From the NCBI RefSeq assembly GCF_014876185.1, contig NZ_JADALJ010000002.1:91128-155127 (forward strand): a DNA stretch of 64,000 nt, written 5' to 3'. This stretch comes from Rufibacter sp. LB8 (GTDB lineage: Bacteria; Bacteroidota; Bacteroidia; Cytophagales; Hymenobacteraceae). The position numbers were made by a program, and so were the translations under genes. The notes under the pieces are model-generated. The model had not been told where the DNA came from, searched no databases, and saw only the letters and a program-made list of their open reading frames with translations. Below are positions 43,159 to 51,283 of the stretch, piece by piece (positions within the stretch are counted from its first letter, which is position 1; each line of letters begins with the position of its first letter).

Positions 43159-44181
43159 CTAGTCAATTTCCATTTCTCCATTCCTACGGCTTTTCCGCTC
43201 TCCTATTTCTTCTGTTTTAATATCCTTTCCTGTACCTGAGTTTACTGCGCGCTGAAAAGCGTGCAGCAAATTTCTGACCGGTGCCTTGCTTGTTGTGGGT
43301 TGCTCCCTTCCCGTCTGCAGTAGATAGTACGCATTATCAATCGGCTTTCCCTGTTGCGCTTTCGTTTCAATCCGTTTTAAGGAGCGGTAAAAAGTCTTGT
43401 CAAAATTTCTGTTAACGGCGATTTCCTTTACGCGTTCGCCATCAAGCCTCTGGCTTTTGGGTACATTTCTATTAACATCTTCTACCCGCTCCCCTATACG
43501 TATGGACCTGGCAGCATCGCGGCTTGCATCGCGTTGCTTGACCTTTATTTTCTCCTTCTCTTTTGCGGTATATCTGAATTGATGCTCAAACTGCTGCCCT
43601 GACTTCCGCTGCCAGTCTATCAGGTCAAACCTGCTCTTGCGCCCATTGGGGTTCAAGGTTATCTTTTGGTTCCTATCCCGCGCACTGACAATTATATGCA
43701 CATGCGTCTGCAAGCCTGGACGCTTATCACCCACCTTTGCCTCTCCAGCTAATACTTCATTATCTGTTCCCCGGTAGCTCCGGTCTTGGTGGATAGTAGC
43801 AGCCCATACCAGGTCTTTGGAGGCAAGGCGCTGGTCCCCTTTTAGGTTAAAATTTTGGGCGTATAGCTCCATGACTTGCCGGGTATAGGCTTTCAATAGT
43901 TGTTCATCATTTTTGATGTGCGCGAGCTCATCTGCACTGGGACTTATGATAAGGGAATAGAATTTAGAATCTTTCGTAGTAAGTCCTTTCACATTGGAAT
44001 CAATATCCTGTTGTACCCGTTCAGGCTTTAAACCATCGCTGTCCTGATTAAAAAAAATCCCTAAATCCTCTCTCTCCCTCTTTGCCTCATGAACCAAATA
44101 GTTGAGCGTTTGCAGACTGCTGCCAGTATTGTCATAGGCTGCTAGACCGTGTGATTTTGGGTTTATCAGTTTTATATACAT
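43159..44181 (-). CDS. mobB: Relaxase of the Bacteroidetes MobB/DUF5712 type
   Basis: The 340-residue protein has the H-x-H metal-binding motif of relaxases (GLQTHVHIIVSARD near residue 177) and an N-terminal region with an invariant-looking Tyr (MYIKLINPKSHGLAAYDN) followed by NYLVHEAKRERED, as in DUF5712 Bacteroidetes relaxases. A highly basic C-terminal part would bind DNA. It nicks the origin of transfer. It follows the BfmA/BtgA-like gene with a 12-base gap. Confidence 0.8.
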   Translation of the reverse strand: MYIKLINPKSHGLAAYDNTGSSLQTLNYLVHEAKREREDLGIFFNQDSDGLKPERVQQDIDSNVKGLTTKDSKFYSLIISPSADELAHIKNDEQLLKAYTRQVMELYAQNFNLKGDQRLASKDLVWAATIHQDRSYRGTDNEVLAGEAKVGDKRPGLQTHVHIIVSARDRNQKITLNPNGRKSRFDLIDWQRKSGQQFEHQFRYTAKEKEKIKVKQRDASRDAARSIRIGERVEDVNRNVPKSQRLDGERVKEIAVNRNFDKTFYRSLKRIETKAQQGKPIDNAYYLLQTGREQPTTSKAPVRNLLHAFQRAVNSGTGKDIKTEEIGERKSRRNGEMEID

Positions 44182-44193
44182 GCCATTTTCCTC

Positions 44194-44691
44194 TTAGGTA
44201 TCTACTTTCGGTTGTTCCAGTTTCTTCTTTTTGCCAGGCGCAATCTCTTTCGCTGAATCAAATATTAACTTAAGTTGATTAGTAATAGCACCTTCGTTCT
44301 GTTCTCTCAAGGCTTTAAGTTTACTTTTTCCATTTCTCAACTCCTCGTCTTTATACATACTCAACACAATCTCTTCCATGCGTAACACACGGTCAATCGT
44401 CACCCGTGAACGTATCAACTCTTCCAACATCATCGATAGCAATCCCCGTTCTTGCTCTTGCATATAACCAAATATCCGGTCGCCTAAACGTTTAATATCC
44501 TGCATTATCAAAGCACCTTCCCTTGCCTCAATTTCAACTGGATTCAATCCTCTTGTACCGAAATAGTTTACGGCCGCATCTAGGTAATCAATCGCAGACA
44601 AGCCCAGACGTTTAGCTTCTTTGGCTAATAAGTGGTGTGTCGCAGCATGAAGGCGTGCACTGGTAGTGCTTGTTTTTTCGAGTTTGCTCAT
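44194..44691 (-). CDS. BfmA/BtgA family mobilization accessory protein
   Basis: The 165-residue protein matches the small DNA-binding accessory proteins of Bacteroides mobilization regions (BfmA/BtgA): an N-terminal TSTTSARLHAATHHLLAKEAKRLGLS that resembles a ribbon-helix-helix, followed by a long helical region (EQERGLLSMMLEELIRSRV). Such proteins help the relaxase bind at oriT. The oriT should lie close to the start of this gene, in the 44700-45000 region. Confidence 0.75.
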   Translation of the reverse strand: MSKLEKTSTTSARLHAATHHLLAKEAKRLGLSAIDYLDAAVNYFGTRGLNPVEIEAREGALIMQDIKRLGDRIFGYMQEQERGLLSMMLEELIRSRVTIDRVLRMEEIVLSMYKDEELRNGKSKLKALREQNEGAITNQLKLIFDSAKEIAPGKKKKLEQPKVDT

Positions 44692-44849
44692 ACTATTGAA
44701 AATCCCAATATCTCTACTATATATCTACAAAATATTACTGATTACTAAGCACTTATATTTCATTCTCTACATTTTTAAGCTCTGCTTAAAAACAAGTATT
44801 TATAAATCAATGCCTTAGCATTGCATTTATAATGCTCTTCTTGCTAAAA

Positions 44850-44883
44850 GAATAACCTACACCCCATTGGGCATAGGTTATTC
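44850..44883. repeat. Hairpin upstream of mobilization genes, oriT candidate
   Basis: GAATAACCTA (44850-44859) and TAGGTTATTC (44874-44883) are perfect 10-bp arms around CACCCCATTGGGCA, which itself contains a CCCATTGGG mini-palindrome. It lies 160 bases before the first mobilization gene. oriT sites have inverted repeats beside the nic site, so this is the best candidate I see; I cannot identify a nic sequence. Confidence 0.4.
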
Positions 44884-44967
44884 ATAATTAGTCGATTAGT
44901 GAGGTAAACTAGAAAGTGATGGGTGCCAAAGAGTGATGCATTGAAGGCCTTACCACTACCTAATGTA

Positions 44968-45390
44968 TAGTTATAATATTATAATGTTATAATGTTATAA
45001 CTATACAGATTAACAAAATTGAATAAAAGGTTATAAACTTATAATATTGTACCATTATAACTGTTCACCAATGATAATCTATTAATTGTTATAATAGTAT
45101 AGTTTTATCATATTATAACTATATATTATTATAATGTTATATAATTATAATATTATAATAACGAAATACTATAAATTTATAATATTATAATAAATAATAC
45201 GTATAACATTATAAAGCTATAACCATAACGGATTATATGTTTATAACATTATACAATTATAAAGTTATTTTCTTATAAAATTATAATGTAATTGTATTAT
45301 AATTTTATAATAAACCAAAACAATAATATTATAAGGTTATTGTGATATAAAATTGATGTATGATAACCTTATAAACCTATATTATTATAA
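44968..45390. repeat. TTATAATATTATAA repeat array, candidate centromere
   Basis: Over 400 bases consist almost only of variants of TTATAAT/ATTATAA, including full TTATAATATTATAA palindromes near 44971, 45150 and 45180. GC content is extremely low. The array ends 40 bases before the ParA gene. Partition operons of this kind have repeats upstream of parA that serve as centromere and operator, so this is probably parC/parS-like. The AT richness might also help the replication origin to open. Confidence 0.6.
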
Positions 45391-45428
45391 CTTTGTGGAA
45401 AGCTGAGCTATTTAGAAAAAAGTTAGTT

Positions 45429-46154
45429 ATGAAAATTATAAGTTTTGCGACCCAAAAAGGAGGGTCAGGAAAATCCACGTTGACGCTTGTCTTGGCAGCA
45501 GCGTTGGCAGTAGACTATAAACTTAAAGTGGCGGTTCTGGACTGTGACTATCAGCAAAGCATCGTGAAAACCCGTGTCCAGATAGATGAGGAAAGTTTGC
45601 AATTGCTAAAAGAGTCGAACCCGGATGCTACCTATCCCTTCGATATTTTTTCTATTGACTTAAATGGAATTTTTGATTTTGTGGATAACCCGGAAAATGA
45701 TTACGATTTAGTATTCATTGATGTACCGGGCCGGGCCGATGGCGATGATGTTTTTAATGCGCTTACTGCCTGTGATGCGGTCATAGTTCCATTAGTTGCT
45801 GATTATCTGGATAGGGCAAGCACGGCTGAATTTATGCATATTCTGCAAACGATTAAAACAGAGGCGGATAAGGCGGAAATACCCTTTGAGTATTTCGGTA
45901 TTTCCACGAAGCGCTCTAACAATAAGGAGGAACAGGAAATGGATGATTATGTGGATGCCTTGGGACTAGCACGTTTTAAATCCTCCCTTAGCTACCGGGC
46001 AGCTTACAAGCGCGCATCCACTCTGTATAGCCTGACAACACCCGCTTATCTGCGCTATGTAGGTGGAGATAAAAATGTCTCTGAAGAAATACATGCGGTC
46101 TGCAATGAATTAATTGAACGGATGGAATTACCCGTAAAATCTGTAACGGAATAG
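45429..46154 (+). CDS. parA: ParA-type partition ATPase
   Basis: The product starts with MKIISFATQKGGSGKST, a deviant Walker A motif with the signature Lys, and has a Walker A' IAVLDCDYQ-like strand (KVAVLDCDYQQSI) and VFIDVPGR. It is a short ParA without the N-terminal HTH of large plasmid ParAs (type Ib-like). I chose the ATG at 45429; an upstream start at 45393 adds 12 residues that do not fit the family. It separates plasmid copies together with the next gene product. Confidence 0.9.
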   Translation: MKIISFATQKGGSGKSTLTLVLAAALAVDYKLKVAVLDCDYQQSIVKTRVQIDEESLQLLKESNPDATYPFDIFSIDLNGIFDFVDNPENDYDLVFIDVPGRADGDDVFNALTACDAVIVPLVADYLDRASTAEFMHILQTIKTEADKAEIPFEYFGISTKRSNNKEEQEMDDYVDALGLARFKSSLSYRAAYKRASTLYSLTTPAYLRYVGGDKNVSEEIHAVCNELIERMELPVKSVTE

Positions 46155-46159
46155 GAGAA

Positions 46160-46723
46160 ATGGCTGAACAAGAAAATAACGGCAATAGCCAAAGCGAGAA
46201 AAAAGAGATTAAAAAGCAAGGTGCGCCAAAATTCGGGAAAGCACGCATCGTAGTTCCCCAAGCTTCACGCGAAGCAGCCCGTTCAAACATGGCCGGGGAA
46301 GCGATGGTAAAAAGTATTAAGACGGAAACGGCTCCAGTTTCTGAACCGGAAACACCGACACCGGAAATTACCCCGTTAGTTGACATTGACTTTAAGGGTG
46401 TGAGTAGGGGGGAAGAGCGGGCTGAAAATAATTCAGCTACTGAGCCGGTGGATGCGGGGAAGTCTGCCTCTCCCGCTCCAGAAGGAAAGAAAGCTCGCGC
46501 CGCTGCAAGGAAAACAGCCCCAAGTGCTGAAAATCAGCCAGAGGAAACCAAGAATGTCAGGTTGCTGAGTTCTCTTTGGTTGGACGCAAAATTCAACCTG
46601 GTGCAGTTGAATGGAAGTGGTGGCCCGTCCAATTTGACAGATTATGCTGAAGAGGCATTCAGATTGTATGAAAAACACCTTCTTAAAACAGGTAAGATCA
46701 ACAAATCTCGAACAGATAAATAA
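46160..46723 (+). CDS. ParA partner, candidate centromere-binding protein
   Basis: The first 130 residues are a disordered, charged region with a basic start; the last 50 (VRLLSSLWLDAKFNLVQL and a helix TDYAEEAFRLYEKHLL) fit a ribbon-helix-helix-like DNA-binding end. Small RHH proteins serve as the ParB equivalent of type Ib systems. The start follows the parA stop by 5 bases. Confidence 0.6.
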   Translation: MAEQENNGNSQSEKKEIKKQGAPKFGKARIVVPQASREAARSNMAGEAMVKSIKTETAPVSEPETPTPEITPLVDIDFKGVSRGEERAENNSATEPVDAGKSASPAPEGKKARAAARKTAPSAENQPEETKNVRLLSSLWLDAKFNLVQLNGSGGPSNLTDYAEEAFRLYEKHLLKTGKINKSRTDK

Positions 46724-46798
46724 TTTGCAATTATAAGTAGTTACCGAACCAGCATTTTATCCAATTAATGCATTTATTCTATAACTTAATTAAGTTAA

Positions 46799-46917
46799 AG
46801 CTAGGTTTCATCAGCCAAAAGCTAGGTTCTATCAGTAAAACTGGGCTTTCCCCTTTCTAATACTAATAATTTTAGCATCCAGTATAAAGAAGGGGCCTCT
46901 ACTGATGAAACCTAGCT
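46799..46917. repeat. Iterons, first group (two direct, one inverted)
   Basis: Copies AGCTAGGTTTCATCAG (46799-46814) and AGCTAGGTTCTATCAG (46820-46835) are 21 bases apart. A perfect inverted copy lies at 46902-46917. They resemble the second group in front of the Rep gene and are likely Rep-binding sites involved in control or pairing of origins. Confidence 0.8.
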
Positions 46918-47147
46918 TTTGATAATATTATTTACATTGTTTATTATTAAAATGCAATTTTCGCGCCCAGACCTCCTACTTTATTGGATTTTTTGTTGCT
47001 TTCTTTTCCCATTTTTTTACATCCGCTCCAAACCAAACCTCTAAAAGCCTAATTTTTTTAACTACAAGTTTGTAGTATTTATGTTATTTGTTTAAGTATT
47101 TGCAGGAGCCATAAGAGATTGGTTTCCTGCCTATTAAGCGTGCTTAA

Positions 47148-47260
47148 AGCTAGGTTTTATCCGTTTAAAGCAAGGTTTCATCAGTCAAAAGCTAGGTTTG
47201 ATAGGTGAGAAGCAAGGTTTGATAAGCGGAAAAGCAAGGTTTCATCAGTCAAAAGCTAGT
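47148..47260 (+). repeat. Iterons, second group; replication origin
   Basis: Five copies of AGC(T/A)AGGTTTNATNNG start at 47148, 47169, 47190, 47211 and 47233, with a broken sixth at 47254. Spacing is 21 to 22 bases, two helical turns, the standard design of iteron origins. The Rep start codon is 77 bases after the array. One more copy sits directly behind the Rep gene. Confidence 0.9.
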
Positions 47261-47337
47261 AGAGTTTTAGAAACTTGCTTTATCTTATAAATTTTCTATA
47301 TTTGGCCGAAAGTTGTGCAATTACTAGTTGGTGGACA

Positions 47338-48279
47338 ATGGCAAAAGGGGTAACAGAGGCAAAAGAACCGCTTAAATTGGAAATTAGGCAACATAACGCC
47401 ATTACAACGGCACGTTATGAGATGTCAGCTATAGAGATGGATATTTCGTTTTTCCTTCTTTCCAAACTGCGGGCCGATGACAAACCTGGTACAAAATACC
47501 AAATTTCTGTGAGGGAATTGCAGGAAGTCACTGGAAGACAATGGCACCACGGCCAATTTCTGGAGGCGACATCTGCACTCAGGAGCCGGGAATATGTCTT
47601 TGAGGATAATAAAACCGTTTTACAGGTGGGGTTATTGGCTTCTGCCTTGCATAGAAAAGGGGAGGGGTTGATTGAACTTGAAATCTCTGAGAACATAAGG
47701 CCGTACCTCATAGACTTAAAGAACAACTTTACCAGCTTTCAGCTCCAGGCGGCCTTTATGCTGCCCAGCAAGTGGGCTAAACGCATCTATCAGATTGCAA
47801 GTCAATGGAAGGACATCGGAGAAACCAAGATATACTCCATAGATGATTTAAAAGTGATCTTGCACCTAAAAGACCCCAAAAACAAGGAAAAGGAGCAATA
47901 TTCATCCATCTCCTTATTCAAAAAGAACGTTCTGGATATTGCTGTGGAGCAAATCAATAAATTCACCGACCTGAGAATAAGCTATGTGTTGACGAAAAGA
48001 GGCCGGGTTTTCACGCACATCCGGTTCTACGTGAACAAACAGACGATTCAGCAATTACCGTTAGCATTCGATTTACCAACCGAAGATGTAAGGAAGCAGA
48101 ATGCCCGGACTATCTTGGACGATTTAAATATTATCGAAGAGAAACTGGTTAATAGAATCTTGCAGGACGAGAATTTACTGAACAAGCTTTTCCAGTTCAA
48201 CTATAAATTGAAAACTGACAAAATTAAAGCCACATCCAATCCCGGGGGATTATTCCTAAAAATTGCTGGTTTGGTCTAA
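47338..48279 (+). CDS. Plasmid replication initiator, Rep_3 superfamily
   Basis: The 313-residue product has the tandem winged-helix pattern of RepA/RepB-type iteron-binding initiators: YEMSAIEMDISFFLLSKLR at the first domain and LPSKWAKRIYQIASQWKD in the second, with the ISYVLTKRGRVFTHIRF strand near the end. I chose the ATG at 47338, after TGGACA; the frame is open 63 bases further upstream, but that would run into the last iteron region. It binds the iterons around it to start replication and to limit copy number. Confidence 0.85.
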   Translation: MAKGVTEAKEPLKLEIRQHNAITTARYEMSAIEMDISFFLLSKLRADDKPGTKYQISVRELQEVTGRQWHHGQFLEATSALRSREYVFEDNKTVLQVGLLASALHRKGEGLIELEISENIRPYLIDLKNNFTSFQLQAAFMLPSKWAKRIYQIASQWKDIGETKIYSIDDLKVILHLKDPKNKEKEQYSSISLFKKNVLDIAVEQINKFTDLRISYVLTKRGRVFTHIRFYVNKQTIQQLPLAFDLPTEDVRKQNARTILDDLNIIEEKLVNRILQDENLLNKLFQFNYKLKTDKIKATSNPGGLFLKIAGLV

Positions 48280-48280
48280 A

Positions 48281-48296
48281 AGCTAGGTTTCATCAG
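48281..48296 (+). repeat. Single iteron behind the Rep gene
   Basis: AGCTAGGTTTCATCAG, a perfect copy of the consensus, begins one base after the Rep stop codon. Confidence 0.85.
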
Positions 48297-48608
48297 TCAA
48301 AAAATATGCGCATTGGTAAATTAGCAATGGCCAGGGAGCAGAATTAACAAAGTTACAGGAATTATAAATTTTGACCATCCCGCCCTTCGGGCGGTCAATT
48401 TCAGCTACTTTTTGCAATTGCAAACTAAAAGCCTCAAATTATAAGGAAACGTTTCTGATTAAATAAAACACAGGAGTTATTGAGGATAAAAAAAGACTCG
48501 AGGAGGTGTGATTTTTTATGAATTTATGTATCTATTAATATACATTAACGTATAATATAATATACATAACAATTGCAAATCATCATTAACCTTTAAACCT
48601 AGGGAACC
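48297..48608. other. Spacer with hairpin and TTTGCAATTGCAAA palindrome
   Basis: A strong small hairpin (CGCCC-TTC-GGGCG, 48381-48393) may end the Rep transcript. TTTGCAATTGCAAA, a perfect 14-bp palindrome, follows at 48411, and a half copy (AATTGCAAA) lies at about 48571 before the DUF932 gene. No gene is visible. Confidence 0.5.
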
Positions 48609-49595
48609 ATGTCAACTCAAAGCACAAACCTCGATAAAGCTACTTCATGGGACAACATCTGTTTTCCGGTAAAAGAAGAAAAATTGCAAAGCCTTTTGCC
48701 TGACAACTACAATCTGCTGCCGTCGGACAGGCAACGGGCTATCGTCGGTACTATGCCGGACGGTACACAGCATATCTTTGCCCTGCAAAGCGATGAATAC
48801 ACGTTGATTCCTAATCAGCTTCTGCGCTCAGTGGTGGACAGCGTGGCAAAAGATTACACGATTGATGCCCGATATTCAACCCGTGGGGATTTCAGCATTA
48901 ATGTTATCCTTCCCGACAGCTTGAAGGTGGGCAACGAGCGGATATATAAAAACCTGATTATAAACAATTCATATACTGGCAAAAGCCCCTTCAATATCCA
49001 AGGTTCATCCATTGAATCAACAAACGAAGAAAAAGTAAAGGTTTCCTATTATCGCCAAATCTGTTCCAACGGCCTGATGGGCTGGGCAGATGAATTTATG
49101 TCCTATGAAGAATATTTTAACTGGCTGGCCAATGGTCAACCTAAGAAATACCTGGATGCTTTAAAGGAAAAAGTAGAGCACGTAAACATTGAGAGGATTA
49201 AAAAAGAGGAAAGAATCCTGGCGGAAACATTCCACCACAAAGGGCTGAACCTAGAAGTATTCAAGGAACATTTAACTAAAATTCTCCGGAAATTCATTGT
49301 GCAGAAAGATTCAGTTACCGGCACGGTATACAATAAACTGGTAGGGGTGGCAATGCCTACCGATGCCGACGTTCAAAAAGTTATTACCGAAGCCGGTTTA
49401 CCAAAGAAGCTGGCCACCCTGGCCGTGGAACGGTTAAGGTTTGAGGAAAAGGAATTGGAAACTGAAGCCAATCTGTGGTTGGTTTATAATGCTGCGAACT
49501 TTGCCCTTTTTAACGGAAAATCTGCCTTGACCATTAACGAACGCTTCAAAGCTGACCAGAAGGCGTTTAATAACATTGCGGCAATGGCTATATAA
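48609..49595 (+). CDS. DUF932 family protein
   Basis: The 328-residue protein belongs to the DUF932 family, common on plasmids and phages; the region around YYRQICSNGLMGWADEF is characteristic. Its molecular role is unknown. It is soluble. A clear terminator follows. Confidence 0.75.
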   Translation: MSTQSTNLDKATSWDNICFPVKEEKLQSLLPDNYNLLPSDRQRAIVGTMPDGTQHIFALQSDEYTLIPNQLLRSVVDSVAKDYTIDARYSTRGDFSINVILPDSLKVGNERIYKNLIINNSYTGKSPFNIQGSSIESTNEEKVKVSYYRQICSNGLMGWADEFMSYEEYFNWLANGQPKKYLDALKEKVEHVNIERIKKEERILAETFHHKGLNLEVFKEHLTKILRKFIVQKDSVTGTVYNKLVGVAMPTDADVQKVITEAGLPKKLATLAVERLRFEEKELETEANLWLVYNAANFALFNGKSALTINERFKADQKAFNNIAAMAI

Positions 49596-49613
49596 CTAAG
49601 AACATTTTCGTAG

Positions 49614-49650
49614 AAATAGGTGAGGCCAAGAAATCCTCACCTATTTTTTT
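49614..49650 (+). terminator. Rho-independent terminator after DUF932 gene
   Basis: AAATAGGTGAGG (49614-49625) pairs perfectly with CCTCACCTATTT (49635-49646) and runs into a tract of T, 18 bases past the stop codon. Confidence 0.85.
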
Positions 49651-50528
49651 GCCTAATTAGACAGGGCACTTTTGCAATCGCAAAATTTTTCAAACTTTTC
49701 CCCCCTACCGCCCAATTCTTTGCAAATGGTGGGTTCGCTTTTTCTGCGAACGCTCAATTTGCTTTTTCTTCCTTTCTCGAAGTGGGGGAGGGGGCGTGGT
49801 ATGCAGCGAGATGCGGGTCCATGGAGTAAAACAGAATGGTTCCGCATCCCGCTGCATACGGCGTACCCGGCTTCCTCAATAGCCCCCTTCCGGCCTAAGG
49901 CGGTGTACCATCTGTATGGTGGGTTCGCCTTTTCCGCGAACCGGCCATACTCCATTTTAAAGGCTCCTGGGTATAGGGTAGGGGAGTACGGTGTAAGTCA
50001 GGGCTGCAGGTGAAGGGCAACGGAGCCAGCAGCCCTGACTTATTTGGTGCTCCCCGGTTTTCCGGAAGAACCCGCGTTAGGGATACCGGCCACTTGTCCG
50101 CATAAAACTGGTTTTTAGCCAGTTTTATAGGTGGCCGCCGTAGGGGAGTAGCCCGGCCACCAGGTAACGCCCAAGCTATAGTTTTTAGAATCTTGTAACG
50201 GAACGAATTAAATAAAAAAATGGGCGGTGGGGGAAAAATCAAAAGTAGAACGTCACACATTGGCGTGGACATGGATTTAATTTGTACTAATAGTTTAAAG
50301 ATATCATGTAAAGATAAACATGTAGTATGATGTTAGACAAAAGACTTTTCTAACCTATAGAATTTGAAATCTGGTTGTTAGATAACCTTTGAAAAAACAA
50401 GAAAGATAAAGCAATTTATCTACTTCTTCTAAATATGATTAAGCAGAATATATCTTACTTAGACGAATTTCCCAATGGTTAAAATTATCCTCCTAAATAA
50501 AACACTATCTTAAAGCAAAATTTAAATT
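49651..50528. other. Noncoding island with six hairpins, then AT-rich spacer
   Basis: A GC-rich stretch (about 49730-50165) is packed with inverted repeats: 49733-49751, 49799-49859 (18-bp arms, one mismatch), 49914-49950 (two-part stem), 49995-50041 (13-bp arms), 50102-50128 (10-bp arms) and 50130-50161 (8-bp arms). Frames crossing it are not protein-like. The remainder up to 50528 is AT-rich without features. It may be a structured RNA, a single-strand origin or recombination sites. Confidence 0.55.
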
Positions 50529-50780
50529 ATGGCAAGTTTTTACTGTAAGTACTGCGGTTCTAAAGCATCGAGTGTCTCTAGTTTAACAGGAAGCTCTTGT
50601 TCCAGACATCCATTAGGTTCTAATAAAGGAAAGCATACCTTGTATGAAGGTTCTGAGAAATCTCAATATACCTGTAAATACTGCGGCAATAAGGCTTCCA
50701 GTATTGCTAGTTTAACCGGAAGCTCATGTTCCCGGCATCCAAATGGTAGTAATAAAGGCAAACACGAACCTGCTCAGTAA
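50529..50780 (+). CDS. Tandem zinc-ribbon small protein
   Basis: The 83-residue protein consists of two nearly identical units of about 40 residues. Each has a CKYCG pair, then SLTGSSCSRHP and GSNKGKH, that is two Cys, one Cys and one or two His, which suggests one zinc ion per unit. No signal peptide is visible. It leads the + strand gene series that contains the exonuclease and DUF262 genes. It probably binds nucleic acid or protein; function unknown. Confidence 0.7.
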   Translation: MASFYCKYCGSKASSVSSLTGSSCSRHPLGSNKGKHTLYEGSEKSQYTCKYCGNKASSIASLTGSSCSRHPNGSNKGKHEPAQ

Positions 50781-50796
50781 ATGACTACTGGTTATT

Positions 50797-51273
50797 ATGA
50801 AGGGCACATTTACAGCAATTGATTTTGAAACTGCTCATGGTAAGCGCTGGAGCATCTGTCAGGTTGGTCTTGTTCGATATGAAAACGGAGTTTTAAAAAG
50901 GAAAATAAATAAACTGGTTTGCCCTCCCGAGAACTATTATCATTATCGCAACTCAGAAATCCATGGTTTAACAGCAGGTCATACTTTCAATGCACCTTCA
51001 TTTGCTGAAGTTTGGATTGACCTGAAACCTTATATTGAAAATCAAACAGTGGTAGCCCATAATGGAGCCTTCGATTTCAGCTGCCTGAAACAAGCACTTG
51101 AATATTACCAAACTCCCCAGCCCGTTTATCACCAGCAATGCACTTACAAAATGTATGGCAAGGGGCTGGCTGAATTATGTAAAGAGTATAAAATTAAATT
51201 AAATCATCATGATGCCCTGAGTGATGCAATGGCATGTGCTGATTTGTACCTAAAATATCTGAAAGAAAATTAA
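50797..51273 (+). CDS. DEDDh 3'-5' exonuclease (DnaQ/RNase T-like)
   Basis: The four acidic residues and the His of DEDDh exonucleases are present: DFET at residues 9-12, a mid-sequence Asp in AHNGAFDFSCL, and HHDALSDAMACADLY with His and Asp near the C-terminus. It resembles the epsilon-type domain that degrades single-stranded ends of DNA or RNA. Only 16 bases separate it from the zinc-ribbon gene and 10 from the first DUF262 gene, so it is in the same operon. Confidence 0.85.
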   Translation: MKGTFTAIDFETAHGKRWSICQVGLVRYENGVLKRKINKLVCPPENYYHYRNSEIHGLTAGHTFNAPSFAEVWIDLKPYIENQTVVAHNGAFDFSCLKQALEYYQTPQPVYHQQCTYKMYGKGLAELCKEYKIKLNHHDALSDAMACADLYLKYLKEN

Positions 51274-51283
51274 TAAAAAAGTA

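Noticed and set aside
44968..45390. CRISPR array
   Set aside because: The repeats are short AT palindromes without constant spacers, and no cas genes are present.
45429..46154. Chromosomal MinD or Soj
   Set aside because: The short ParA form next to a small RHH-like gene and an iteron replicon fits a plasmid partition system better.
49672..50013. Overlapping + and - frames of about 100 codons
   Set aside because: They cross the hairpin island, are Pro/Arg/Ser-rich by composition and mirror each other on both strands.
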